From: Kineococcus endophyticus
Lineage (GTDB): Bacteria > Actinomycetota > Actinomycetes > Actinomycetales > Kineococcaceae
Assembly: GCF_040796495.1 (NCBI RefSeq)
Contig: NZ_JBFNQN010000005.1
Location: 288,691 to 352,690, forward strand
Length of the DNA: 64,000 nucleotides
Direction: 5' to 3'
The notes beneath the pieces were generated by a model that did not search any database, had not been told where the DNA came from, and saw only the letters and a list, made by a program, of their open reading frames with translations. The position numbers and the translations under genes were made by a program. Every line of letters starts with the position of its first letter. Position 1 is the stretch's first letter. This document shows, one piece after another, positions 7,255-14,948 of the stretch.

Positions 7255-8565
7255 TCAGAACTCGAACAGGTTGCCGCGCAGCCCTCCTCCGCCGTACCCG
7301 CTGCGCAGGACCCCGCGTCGGCGCAGGACCGGGACGAGGTCGTCCAGGTAGCGGTGCAGCGTCACGGGGTGCAGGTCACCGGAGAGCAGGAACCCGTCGT
7401 TGCCGGCGTCCTCGCCGTACTCCTCGACGAGGTCGGCGAACTCCGCGGCCGTCCCGACGAGGCCGCTGCGGTCGGCGAGCCGTCCCTTGCGCGCCTTGCG
7501 CGCCAGCAGTTCCCGCAGCGGCGCGTCGGGCGTCCCGCCCCGCAGCGCCGCGACGGTCCCCCGGGACACGTGGTCGCCGAACACCGCCGGGTCCAGCGGA
7601 CGGTCCAGCGGGAGCACCGTGAGGTCGGTCTCGAGGTCGCTGGACCAGTGCAGCGCCACCTCGCGCAGGACCTCCTCGGAGGGGGTGCGGGACGCGGCGA
7701 CGACCCGGTCCGCCTCCTCCCGGCTGCTCACGAGCTCGGGTTTGACGACGAACAGCACGCGGACGTCGTCGGCCTTGCGCCCCGCCGCCGCGGCGGCGTC
7801 GAGAACGCGGGAGCGGTACGCGCGGACCTGCGCGACGTCCAACGGTGCGAGGGCGAGCTGGACGTCCGAGCGGGACCCCGCGAACGCCAGCCCCCGCGGC
7901 GAACCCCCGGGGGAGACCAGCACGGGTTCTCCCCCGGCGAAGGGCAGCGCGTTGAGCGGACCGTCGAGCGCGAAGTGCTCGCCGCGGTGCTGGAAGGCGT
8001 CGATGCGGGACCCGTCGGCGAACCGCCCCGTGACGGGGTCGGCGACGAGGGCCCCCTCGTCCCAGCTGTGCCACAACCGGCGGACGACGTCGATCCACTC
8101 CTCCGCCCGGTCGTAGGCGACGTCGTGCGCGACGGGTTCGCGTCCGACGTGCCGGGCGCTGCCGACGTCGGTGACGAGGTTCAGCCCGAACCGGTCACCC
8201 GACAGGTGCTGCAGCGTCGCCGCCTGCCGCGCAGCGAGGTAGGGCGGGGTGATCCCCGCGTTCACCGTGGGCACGATGCCGAGGTGGCTCGTCGCGGCGA
8301 ACAGGTAGGGCGCCAGCAGCAGCGGGTCGTGCTTCGGCCCGCCGTACGCCGCGCGCACCCGCAGGTCCAGCGTGGCGGGGTTCCCGAGCGAGACGGCGTC
8401 CTCGACCACGACGAGGTCGAACCCGGCGCGCTCGAGGTCGCGGACGGCGTGCGCGTACAGGTCGGGCCGGGTCCAGTCGTCGTTCCACGCCTGGTAGTCC
8501 CGGCCCCAGCCCTGCGGGCCGAAACCTCGGGAGAAGAAGTACCCGAAGTGCTGCAACCGGCCCAT
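7255..8565 (-). CDS. FMN-dependent monooxygenase, NtaA/SnaA/DszA family (LLM class)
   Basis: 436 residues beginning MGRLQHFGYFFSRGFGPQGW. Family marks include the N-terminal strand with DLVVVEDA, GIVPTVNAGITPPYLAARQ, LSGDRFGLNLVTD and a C-terminal ending LRGNLFEF. These are two-component flavin monooxygenases that take FMNH2 from a separate reductase and attack nitrilotriacetate, dibenzothiophene sulfones, alkyl sulfur compounds and similar substrates. The ATG overlaps the stop of the upstream sulfhydrylase gene (TGATG), so the two are translationally coupled. They sit under a SAM riboswitch, which suggests release of sulfur from an organosulfur compound for methionine synthesis. The true substrate is unknown and no reductase gene is adjacent. 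Confidence 0.88.
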   Translation of the reverse strand: MGRLQHFGYFFSRGFGPQGWGRDYQAWNDDWTRPDLYAHAVRDLERAGFDLVVVEDAVSLGNPATLDLRVRAAYGGPKHDPLLLAPYLFAATSHLGIVPTVNAGITPPYLAARQAATLQHLSGDRFGLNLVTDVGSARHVGREPVAHDVAYDRAEEWIDVVRRLWHSWDEGALVADPVTGRFADGSRIDAFQHRGEHFALDGPLNALPFAGGEPVLVSPGGSPRGLAFAGSRSDVQLALAPLDVAQVRAYRSRVLDAAAAAGRKADDVRVLFVVKPELVSSREEADRVVAASRTPSEEVLREVALHWSSDLETDLTVLPLDRPLDPAVFGDHVSRGTVAALRGGTPDAPLRELLARKARKGRLADRSGLVGTAAEFADLVEEYGEDAGNDGFLLSGDLHPVTLHRYLDDLVPVLRRRGVLRSGYGGGGLRGNLFEF

Positions 8566-9887
8566 CAGGACCCCACCTCCACCAGGGTCTCCTCGGGTGC
8601 GGGTTCGTGCGTCGCGGCCAGCGCCCGTTCCAGGTCGGCGACGAGGTCGGCGGATTCCTCCAGGCCGATCGACAGGCGCAGCAGACCGGGCCAGATCCCC
8701 GTCTCGAGCCGTTCGGTCTCGGTGCGGTGCGCGTGGGTGGTGCTGGCCGGGTGGATGACCAGCGACCGCACGTCCCCGACGTGCGTCATCCGCGTGAACA
8801 GCTCGACGGCGTCCACGAACCGTTGCGCCGCAGACCGTCCGCCGGCGAGCGTGACGGACAGGACCGCCCCGGTGCCGAGCGGCAGCAGACGCTGCGCGAC
8901 GGCGTGGGAGGGGTGGTCGGGCAGGGCCGCGTGGTCGACGGACACGACCTCGGGACGCGCCAGCAGCCACCGGGCCAGGAGTTCGGCCGTCGCGCTCTGG
9001 CGGGCCACCCGCAGCGAGAGCGTCTCCAGGCCCTGCTGGACGAGGAACGCGTTGAAGGGCGAGATGGCCGGTCCCAGGCGAGACGCGACGACCCCGCGGG
9101 TGTGCTCGACGTAGGCGCGGCGCGGCCCGTACCGGTCGACCCAGCTCACCCCGCCGAGGACCCCGACGGGGGAGGTGAGGTGCTCGAACCCCGACCAGTC
9201 GAACCCCTCCCCCGTCACGACGACGCCCCCCAAGGCGGACCCGTGTCCGGCGAGGAACTTGCTGGCGGAGTGCACGACGACATCGGCCCCGTGCTCCAGG
9301 GGGCGCAGCAGGTACGGCGTCGCGAAGGTGTTGTCCACGACGAGCGGGACGCCGTGGCGGTGGGCCACGGCGGCGACGGCCGGGACGTCGAGGACGGCGT
9401 TCTTGGGGTTGGCGATCGACTCGGCGAAGAAGGCGCGCGTCGTGGGGCGCACCAACCGTTCCCAGTCGTCGGGACCGGCGGCGAAGTCGACGGCGATCCC
9501 GAGCCGGGCGAAGTTCTCCAGGAACAGCCCGCGCGACCCCTCGTAGAGGTCCGCGGCGGCCACGAGGTGGTCCCCGGCCCCGAGGATCCCGAGCAGGGCG
9601 ACGGTGAGGGCGGCCTGCCCCGTGCCGAGCAGCAGCGCGTCCGTCCCGCCCTCCAGGGCGGCGAGGCGTCGCTCGACGGCGGCCGTGGTCGGGTTCCCCA
9701 TCCGGGTGTAGACGAACCCGTCGTCCTCCCCGGCGAAGCGGGCCCGGGCCTGCTCGAAGTCGTCGAAGACGAAACCCGCCGTCAGGTGGACGGGGGTGAC
9801 GCGGGCGCCCGTCACGGGGTCGGGTTCGGCGCCGGCGTGGACCTGCCGGGTGGCGAAGGACAGGGGGGTGCTCGGGACGTGCGGCAT
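8565..9887 (-). CDS. O-acetylhomoserine aminocarboxypropyltransferase/cysteine synthase-type PLP enzyme
   Basis: 440 residues of the Cys/Met metabolism PLP family. Early motifs are FATRQVHAGAEPDPVTGARV and VYTRMGNPTTAAVERRLAALE. GTGQAALTV binds the PLP phosphate, VVDNTFATPYLLRP carries the ring-stacking Asp, and SASKFLAGHGSALGG carries the Schiff-base Lys. Length and the ending (THVGDVRSLVIHPASTTHAH ... LRLSIGLEE) fit MetY-type O-acetylhomoserine sulfhydrylase, which makes homocysteine from O-acetylhomoserine and sulfide. Cystathionine gamma-synthase or MetZ are less likely alternatives. It is the first structural gene after a SAM-I riboswitch and a Cys-type leader peptide. Confidence 0.9.
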   Translation of the reverse strand: MPHVPSTPLSFATRQVHAGAEPDPVTGARVTPVHLTAGFVFDDFEQARARFAGEDDGFVYTRMGNPTTAAVERRLAALEGGTDALLLGTGQAALTVALLGILGAGDHLVAAADLYEGSRGLFLENFARLGIAVDFAAGPDDWERLVRPTTRAFFAESIANPKNAVLDVPAVAAVAHRHGVPLVVDNTFATPYLLRPLEHGADVVVHSASKFLAGHGSALGGVVVTGEGFDWSGFEHLTSPVGVLGGVSWVDRYGPRRAYVEHTRGVVASRLGPAISPFNAFLVQQGLETLSLRVARQSATAELLARWLLARPEVVSVDHAALPDHPSHAVAQRLLPLGTGAVLSVTLAGGRSAAQRFVDAVELFTRMTHVGDVRSLVIHPASTTHAHRTETERLETGIWPGLLRLSIGLEESADLVADLERALAATHEPAPEETLVEVGS

Positions 9888-9930
9888 CGCAGGGCCTTCC
9901 GGGTGCGGGGCGGGTGAGGTGTCGGGGCGG

Positions 9931-10005
9931 TCAGGCCCGACAGGTCATCCCGGCGCTGCGCAGCAGGTCGATCACGAGACGTCGCGTCAGCGGTGCGTGC
10001 TCCAT
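9931..10005 (-). CDS. 24-residue leader peptide ending Cys-Arg-Ala, upstream of the sulfhydrylase gene
   Basis: The ORF ATG ... TGA reads MEHAPLTRRLVIDLLRSAGM and ends TCRA. Its Shine-Dalgarno (GGGAGAGG) is at 10012-10020, directly after the SAM riboswitch. The LTRR-x-x-x-DL-x-R ... C-R pattern recalls short leader peptides found upstream of sulfur-assimilation genes in actinobacteria, which are thought to sense cysteine supply through ribosome stalling at a C-terminal Cys codon. The single TGT Cys codon lies three codons before the stop. The product itself probably has no other role. It ends 44 nt before the sulfhydrylase ATG. Confidence 0.75.
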   Translation of the reverse strand: MEHAPLTRRLVIDLLRSAGMTCRA

Positions 10006-10018
10006 CGGTGGTCCTCTC

Positions 10019-10101
10019 CCATCGGTCCTGGCGGGAGCACCGACCCGGTGGGGCGGTTGCTGCGGCGTCGACGAGCCAGGTCTCTCGGCCGCTCTGGATG
10101 G
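10019..10101 (-). ncRNA. SAM-I (S-box) riboswitch
   Basis: On the minus strand the S-box core is readable: P1 arm CCATC, then CAGAGCGGCCGAGAGACCTG, GTCGACGCCGCAGCAACC, GGTCGGTGCTCCCGCCAGG, and the closing P1 arm ACCGATGG. These match the conserved CAGAG / GAGGGACCTGGCCC / CGGCAACC / GGTGCTAAxTCC(A/G)GC / GATGG blocks of SAM-I in order. SAM-bound P1 would extend through CTCTCC upstream (10112-10117) pairing with GGGAGAG downstream, hiding the leader-peptide Shine-Dalgarno. This translational mechanism is inferred. No terminator hairpin with a T-run was seen. Confidence 0.9.
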
Positions 10102-10130
10102 CACCTCCAGTGGAGAGCACCGCGGCCCGG

Positions 10131-10136
10131 ACTGTC
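10131..10136 (-). promoter_or_regulatory. Possible -35 (TTGACA) for the SAM-riboswitch transcript
   Basis: Read on the minus strand, TTGACA lies about 30 nt upstream of the riboswitch P1. A matching -10 was not obvious at 17 nt, so the call rests on the consensus -35 alone. Confidence 0.3.
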
Positions 10137-10157
10137 AAGCGCTTCACACGATCGGGG

Positions 10158-10163
10158 TAGCGT
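10158..10163 (+). promoter_or_regulatory. -10 element of the divergent monooxygenase gene (leaderless)
   Basis: TAGCGT followed after 8 nt by GTG 10172 and no Shine-Dalgarno. It decides the start of the downstream CDS. Confidence 0.5.
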
Positions 10164-10171
10164 GCGGCGGC

Positions 10172-11479
10172 GTGATCCTCACGGCGATGCTCTTCTACCC
10201 CGGCGGCGAGCACCTCACGAGCTGGCGGCTGCCGGGCGGCCGACCCGCCGACTACCTCTCGGTCGGCTACTACGAGGACTTCGCGCGGACGGCGGAACGG
10301 GCCGGGTTCGCCGCTCTCTTCTACGCCGACGAGCTCTACGTGTGGGACCGGTTCCCGTCGGGGGTCGAGCACGTCGCGAACCTGCGGCCCGAACCCTTCG
10401 GGCTGCTCGGGGCCCTGACGCGGTGCACCGAGCGCATCGGCCTGGTGGCGACCGTGTCCACGACGTACAACGAGCCGTTCCACACCGCCCGCCAGGTCGG
10501 GTCCCTGGACTTCCTCAGCTCCGGCCGCGCGGGCTGGAACCTCGTGACGTCCGCGAGCGATGAGGAGGCGCGCAACTTCGGCCTGGACCGCAACCTCGAC
10601 CACGCGGCGCGGTACCGCCGCGGCGCGGAGTTCGTCGAGGTCGTGCACGGTCTGTGGGACAGCTGGGACGACGGAGCCGTGGCCCCGGACGTGGCGAGCG
10701 GCCGGTACGCCGACCCGGCCGGGATGCACGTGCTCGACCACGAGGGCGAGTTCTTCCGGGTCCGCGGTCCCCTGAACCTGCCCCGGCCGCCCCAGGGCCG
10801 GCACGTGCTGTTCCAGGCCGGGTCCTCGGAGGACGGGCGCCGGCTCGCGGGGCAGCACGCCGAGGCGGTCTTCGTCCCCGGGTCGGCCCCGCTGCCCGGC
10901 GCGCAGCGGCTGTACGAGGACTACAAGTCCCGCGCCGTCGCGGCCGGCCGCGCGCGGTCGGACCTGCTGGTCCTGCCGGCCCTGTCCCCCGTCCTCGGCG
11001 CCACGACCGCCCAGGCGCACGAACGGGTGGACGAGATCGAGGCCCTCACACCGGACCGGCTGAGCCTGGACTGGCTGTCCCACCACCTCGGCGTCGACCT
11101 GTCCGACCGCCCCCTCGACGAGGAGTTCCGCTTCGACTTCGCGGGCGGCTCGAACCAGGTCCAGACCGTCTACGAGGGGATCCGCAAGCTCGTCGACCGC
11201 GACCGGTTCACGCTGCGCGAGCTGTACCGCGTGATGCTGCGGCGGCGGTTCCTGCCCGGGACCCCCGAGGAGGTCGCGGACTGGATGACGGAGCGGTTCA
11301 CGGCCGGCGCCGCCGACGGGTTCACGCTCGCGTTCTCCTCCGTCCCCCAGGGGTTGACGGAGTTCGCCGACCAGGTCGTGCCGCTGCTCGTGCGTCGCGG
11401 TGTGCTGGCCCCGGAACTGCCGGAGGCGACGCTGCGGGGGAACCTGGGCCTGCCGGTCCCCCGCAGCCGCTGGGCCTGA
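10172..11479 (+). CDS. FMN-dependent monooxygenase, NtaA/SnaA/DszA family (LLM class)
   Basis: 435 residues beginning MILTAMLFYPGGEHLTSWR. Characteristic segments are ERAGFAALFYADELY, EPFGLLGALTRCTERIGLVA, TYNEPFHTARQ, LSSGRAGWNLVTS, HEGEFFRVRGPLN and LFQAGSSEDGRRLA. These are typical of the family that includes dibenzothiophene-sulfone, EDTA and pristinamycin monooxygenases, which use reduced FMN from a partner reductase. It is divergent from the SAM-riboswitch operon that contains a related enzyme, so a role in organosulfur catabolism is plausible. GTG 10172 was chosen for the leaderless -10 at 10158. The in-frame ATG at 10187 would cut the first beta-strand. Confidence 0.88.
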   Translation: MILTAMLFYPGGEHLTSWRLPGGRPADYLSVGYYEDFARTAERAGFAALFYADELYVWDRFPSGVEHVANLRPEPFGLLGALTRCTERIGLVATVSTTYNEPFHTARQVGSLDFLSSGRAGWNLVTSASDEEARNFGLDRNLDHAARYRRGAEFVEVVHGLWDSWDDGAVAPDVASGRYADPAGMHVLDHEGEFFRVRGPLNLPRPPQGRHVLFQAGSSEDGRRLAGQHAEAVFVPGSAPLPGAQRLYEDYKSRAVAAGRARSDLLVLPALSPVLGATTAQAHERVDEIEALTPDRLSLDWLSHHLGVDLSDRPLDEEFRFDFAGGSNQVQTVYEGIRKLVDRDRFTLRELYRVMLRRRFLPGTPEEVADWMTERFTAGAADGFTLAFSSVPQGLTEFADQVVPLLVRRGVLAPELPEATLRGNLGLPVPRSRWA

Positions 11480-11480
11480 C

Positions 11481-12347
11481 TCAGGCGCCGAGCTCGGCCA
11501 GCCGCGGGACGACCTCCTCGCCGAAGCGGCGGACGCTGCCGGGCTCGAAGTACCCGCGGAACCCGCCGTGGACGTGGGTCACGCCGAGCGCGGCGAAACC
11601 TCGGCACTTCTCGACGAACCCGTCGACGTCGGCCGGGTCGGCGACGTCCATGACGGTCTTCTCGATCTCGCCGTAGTCACGGCCGAGGTCGTCGCAGTGG
11701 CGTTTGAGCACCTCGAGCTTGTGGGCGATGTCGTCACCCCCGAACAGGTTGCACGCGTCGCCGTACTGCGCGACGAGGCGCAGGGTCTTGCGCTCGCCCC
11801 CGCCGCCGATGAGGACCGGCGGGTGCGGCCGGCGCAGCGGCTGCGGGCTGTTCAGCGTGCGGCCCAGCGTGTAGTGGGTCCCCTCGAAGGGTTCCTCCGA
11901 CTCCGACCACATCTGCCGGCAGACGCGCAGGGTCTCCTCGAGCCGCTCGAACCGTTCGGCCGTGGGGGGGAACGGCAGCCCCAGGCCGGTGGCCTCCTGC
12001 TCGAACCACGCCGCGCCGATGCCGAGCCAGGCCCGTCCACCGGACAGGACGTCGAGGGTGGTGACGAGCTTGGCGAGCACCCCCGGTTCCCGGTAGGTGA
12101 CCGCGGTGACCCAGGCGAGCAGTTCCACGCGTTCGGTGCGGGCCGCGATGAACCCCAGGGTCGTGTACGCCTCGAGCATCGCGCGCTCGGCGTCCCCGAT
12201 GGGCGGGATCTGCCACAGGTGGTCCATGACGCTGACGGAGCGGAACCCGGACTCCTCGGCCTCGGTGACGACGCGGACGAGGTCCTCGCGGAGGGTGGCG
12301 GGGCCGCCCGGGTTGGTGAAGTCGGAGACGTGCAGACCGATGTGCAT
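11481..12347 (-). CDS. LLM-class F420-dependent oxidoreductase
   Basis: 288 residues starting MHIGLHVSDFTNPGGPATL. The F420-type LLM fold is shown by SVSVMDHLWQIP, YTTLGFIAARTERVELLAWV, VTYREPGVLAKLVTTLDVLSGGR, LGIGAAWFEQE and PPVLIGGGGERKTLRLVAQYGD. The GGGGER motif and length are those of the F420-dependent group rather than the FMN monooxygenases next door. Substrate unknown. Its stop is 1 nt from the convergent monooxygenase stop (11477-11479). AGGAG lies 6 nt before the ATG, and TAGCGT on the minus strand at 12384-12389 is a likely -10. Confidence 0.85.
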   Translation of the reverse strand: MHIGLHVSDFTNPGGPATLREDLVRVVTEAEESGFRSVSVMDHLWQIPPIGDAERAMLEAYTTLGFIAARTERVELLAWVTAVTYREPGVLAKLVTTLDVLSGGRAWLGIGAAWFEQEATGLGLPFPPTAERFERLEETLRVCRQMWSESEEPFEGTHYTLGRTLNSPQPLRRPHPPVLIGGGGERKTLRLVAQYGDACNLFGGDDIAHKLEVLKRHCDDLGRDYGEIEKTVMDVADPADVDGFVEKCRGFAALGVTHVHGGFRGYFEPGSVRRFGEEVVPRLAELGA

Positions 12348-12399
12348 GGGAACTCCTGACGCGCGGTGGGTCCGGTCGTCCGGACGCTACGCCTGCCCC

Positions 12400-12795
12400 T
12401 CAGCGCAGGCGCACGCGGATGGGTCCCTTCGCGGTCGACGGGTCGACGACGCGGCCGCCCTGGGTGATCTCGGCCTCGCCGGCCGCCACGAGCCGCCGCG
12501 CGGCCGACCGGGCCGGTTCCATGAGGTCGCGCCAGTCCTCGCCGCCGACCGCTCGGGCTACCTCGCTCGGGCACACCGTCTTCGACCGACCGCGTTCGTC
12601 GAGCAGCCGGCGCAGCGTCGTCTCGAGGTCCGCGTCGACACCGCTGGACGACTTCGCCCGGCGGCGGCAGGCGTCGGAGCAGTACTTCACCGCCTCCCAG
12701 TCGCGTTCCCACTTCTTGCGCCATGTGATGGTCCGCCCGCAGACGGCGCAGTCCTTGGTCGGGACCTGGGGCGTGCCTCTCGTGCGCCCGCTCAT
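12400..12795 (-). CDS. DUF2256/DUF3253 domain protein
   Basis: 131 residues. The N-terminal zinc-finger-like DUF2256 part has CAVCGRTITWRKKWERDW followed by YCSDACRRR, giving four cysteines in CxxC ... CxxxC layout. The rest is DUF3253, a winged-helix-like domain (LETTLRRLLDERGRSKTVCPSEVARAVG ... ARRLVAAGEAEITQ). The two domains also occur separately, and the fusion is common in actinobacteria. Function is unknown, though the layout suggests nucleic-acid binding. Its ATG overlaps the stop of the sugar-binding-protein gene (ATGA), so it is translated with the importer operon although no link in function is evident. Confidence 0.8.
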   Translation of the reverse strand: MSGRTRGTPQVPTKDCAVCGRTITWRKKWERDWEAVKYCSDACRRRAKSSSGVDADLETTLRRLLDERGRSKTVCPSEVARAVGGEDWRDLMEPARSAARRLVAAGEAEITQGGRVVDPSTAKGPIRVRLR

Positions 12796-14102
12796 CCGCG
12801 GATCGCCGCGTTGGCCGCGTCCTGGGCCTGCTTCATCCCCTGGGCGACGGGGATGCGCCCGAGGAACACCTCCTTGAGGACCTCGTCGGCCGCGGACTGC
12901 CCCGTCTGCGCGCGGGGCCCGTGCGGGGCGGGCATGACGTCTGTCGCGGCGGCGGCGTCCAGGAACGGCTGGACGTCCACGCCCTTGCCCTTCCAGTAGT
13001 CGAGGTAGGACTGCTGGGCGGCCGTGACGGCGGGGAAGGCGGCCCCCTCGGCCCCGATGGGTGCGGCCCCCTCCTCGCTGCCGAGCCACTCCAGCACCTT
13101 GAGGGCCGCGTCCTTGTCCTTCGTCTTCGCGTTGCCCACCGCCACGATGCCGTTGGTGACGAGGACGCGTCCGGCGGGTCCGGTGAGGCCGGGCGCGATG
13201 CCCCACTCGAACTGGGCGCCGTCCGCGACGTTCTTGAGGTTGTACGTCCCGGACTGGAACAGGGCCATGGTCCCCTGGGTGAACTGGTCGCGGGAGAAGT
13301 CGCCGTTGTCGTTCGTGTCGGCGGCCGAGGGGGACACCTTGTCGCGGTTGATGAGGTCCACCACGTACTGCATGGCCTCCACGGACTTCGGATCGTCGCC
13401 GAACACGTAGGTGTCGTCGTCGGCCTGCCACCGGCCGCCGTTGGACCCGACGAAGTCGTAGAAGATCGCCTGCAGGTCGTAGGCCGCGTTGAAGCCGTAC
13501 TGCGTCCTGGCCCCCTCGGTGCGCGTCAGCGCCTTCGCCGCGGGCAGGAACGTGTCGCCGGTCCCGGCGGGGTTCCACGTGAGGATCGAGGGGTCGACAC
13601 CCGCGGCCTGGACGAGCTGGCGGTTGTAGAACAACCCGATGGCGTCCGACAGCTGCGGGACGCCCCAGAGCGACCCCTTGCGCGTGTACTGGTCGACGAC
13701 GGTCTTCTGCCACCCGCCGACCGCGTCGGGCAGCTCCTCGCCGACGTTGAGGAACGTGCCCGAGTCGACGTAGACCCCGAAGTTCGAGCTGTTGACCCAC
13801 AGGACGTCCGGCAGCGTGCCGCCGGCCACGTCGGCGGGCAGCTTGTCCCAGTAGCTGGCCCACGGGACCATCTCGATCTTCGGCGTGATGCCCGGGTTCT
13901 TCGCGCGGAACGCCTCGAAGCTCTTCTCGTAGGCGGGCTGGACGGTGTCGTCCCAGAGCCGGACGGTCACGGTCGTCCCGCCCCCGGAGGACCCGCCACC
14001 CGAGGAACCGTCGTCGGCGATGGAGCAACCGCTCAGGGCCGCGGTGCCGAGGCCCGCCGCCAGTCCACCGCGCAGCAGGTTCCGCCTCGTGACAGTGCTC
14101 AT
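12792..14102 (-). CDS. Sugar ABC transporter substrate-binding lipoprotein
   Basis: 436 residues of family 1 extracellular solute-binding proteins. The N-terminus carries a twin-arginine motif TRRNLLRGG, a hydrophobic Ala/Gly/Leu run and a lipobox ALSGC (Cys near residue 26), so export by Tat and lipid anchoring are likely. The Gly/Ser linker SSGGGSSGGG follows. Binding-domain landmarks include FEAFRAKNPGITPKIEMVPW, LPDVLWVNSSNFGVY, GVPQLSDAIGLFYNRQLV and TMALFQSGTYNLKNVAD. It delivers an oligosaccharide or similar sugar to the permeases encoded upstream. The sugar is not readable from sequence. Confidence 0.9.
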   Translation of the reverse strand: MSTVTRRNLLRGGLAAGLGTAALSGCSIADDGSSGGGSSGGGTTVTVRLWDDTVQPAYEKSFEAFRAKNPGITPKIEMVPWASYWDKLPADVAGGTLPDVLWVNSSNFGVYVDSGTFLNVGEELPDAVGGWQKTVVDQYTRKGSLWGVPQLSDAIGLFYNRQLVQAAGVDPSILTWNPAGTGDTFLPAAKALTRTEGARTQYGFNAAYDLQAIFYDFVGSNGGRWQADDDTYVFGDDPKSVEAMQYVVDLINRDKVSPSAADTNDNGDFSRDQFTQGTMALFQSGTYNLKNVADGAQFEWGIAPGLTGPAGRVLVTNGIVAVGNAKTKDKDAALKVLEWLGSEEGAAPIGAEGAAFPAVTAAQQSYLDYWKGKGVDVQPFLDAAAATDVMPAPHGPRAQTGQSAADEVLKEVFLGRIPVAQGMKQAQDAANAAIRG

Positions 14103-14120
14103 GTCGATTCCTCCCGTGGC

Positions 14121-14948
14121 TCAGCGGAATCCGGTGAGCGAGATGGACTCCGTGACGTGCTTGTTGACGAGCAGGAACAGGACGACGAGCGGCGCCATGG
14201 CGAGGGTCGTGGCCGCGGTGACGAGCGTCCAGTTGCCGTTGTACTGGCTCTGCAGGTTCGCGGTGGCGACCGTCAGCGTCTGCCACGTCGGTCCGGTCGT
14301 GATGATGAGCGGCCAGAGGAAGTTGTTCCACTGGCTGACGACGGTGATGACGGCGAGCGTGGCCAGCACCGGCCGGGACAACGGCACGACGACGTGCCGC
14401 AGGATGCGCAGGGTGCCGCACCCGTCGAGGCGGGCCGCGTCCTCGAGGTCCTGCGGGACGGCGCGGAAGTGCTCGCGCAGCAGGTACACCGCGAACGGCG
14501 ACCCGAAGAGGGTCGGGAGCACGATCCCCCAGAACGTGTTCCGCAGTCCCGCCTGGGCGAACATGACGTACAGCGGGACGATGGTCACCACCTGGGGGAC
14601 CATCATCGTCGCGAGGTAGCCCCCGAACAGCACGCGCCGGCCCGGAAACTGCAACCGGGCGAACGCGTAGGCCGCGAGGACCGAGCAGACGAGCTGCCCG
14701 ACGAGCAGGACGACCACGACCTGGACCGTCACGACGAGCGCCGGCACCAGCGTGTACTGACCGCCGAGGACGTCGGCGTAGTTCTGCCCCGTCCACGGCG
14801 CCGGCCACGTCAGGGTCGCCCGGCGCGCCAGTTGCGCGGGCTCCTTCAGCGACGTCAGCAGGCTCAGGACGTACGGCCCGAGCGCGAGGACGGCGCCGGC
14901 CAGCAGGACGAGGTAGGTCCCCACGACCCCTGCGGTGCGACGGGTCAC
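14121..14948 (-). CDS. Carbohydrate ABC transporter permease (MalG type)
   Basis: 275 residues with six hydrophobic segments and the EAA loop EDAARLDGCGTLRILRHVVVPLSRP, which docks the ATPase. The ending VTESISLTGFR is close to the usual VxGLTxGAVKG-type C-terminus of MalG-like permeases. The GTG at 14948 overlaps the stop of the first permease (GTGA), showing translational coupling. It partners the MalF-type permease upstream and the binding protein downstream. No ATPase gene is in the operon, so a shared MsiK-type ATPase encoded elsewhere probably energises it (inference). Confidence 0.9.
   Translation of the reverse strand: MTRRTAGVVGTYLVLLAGAVLALGPYVLSLLTSLKEPAQLARRATLTWPAPWTGQNYADVLGGQYTLVPALVVTVQVVVVLLVGQLVCSVLAAYAFARLQFPGRRVLFGGYLATMMVPQVVTIVPLYVMFAQAGLRNTFWGIVLPTLFGSPFAVYLLREHFRAVPQDLEDAARLDGCGTLRILRHVVVPLSRPVLATLAVITVVSQWNNFLWPLIITTGPTWQTLTVATANLQSQYNGNWTLVTAATTLAMAPLVVLFLLVNKHVTESISLTGFR

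Noticed and set aside
12391..12410. GCCTGC ... GCAGGC hairpin at the stop of the DUF2256 gene as terminator
   Set aside because: The stem is only 6 bp, spans the stop codon and has no T-run, so it is too weak to call.
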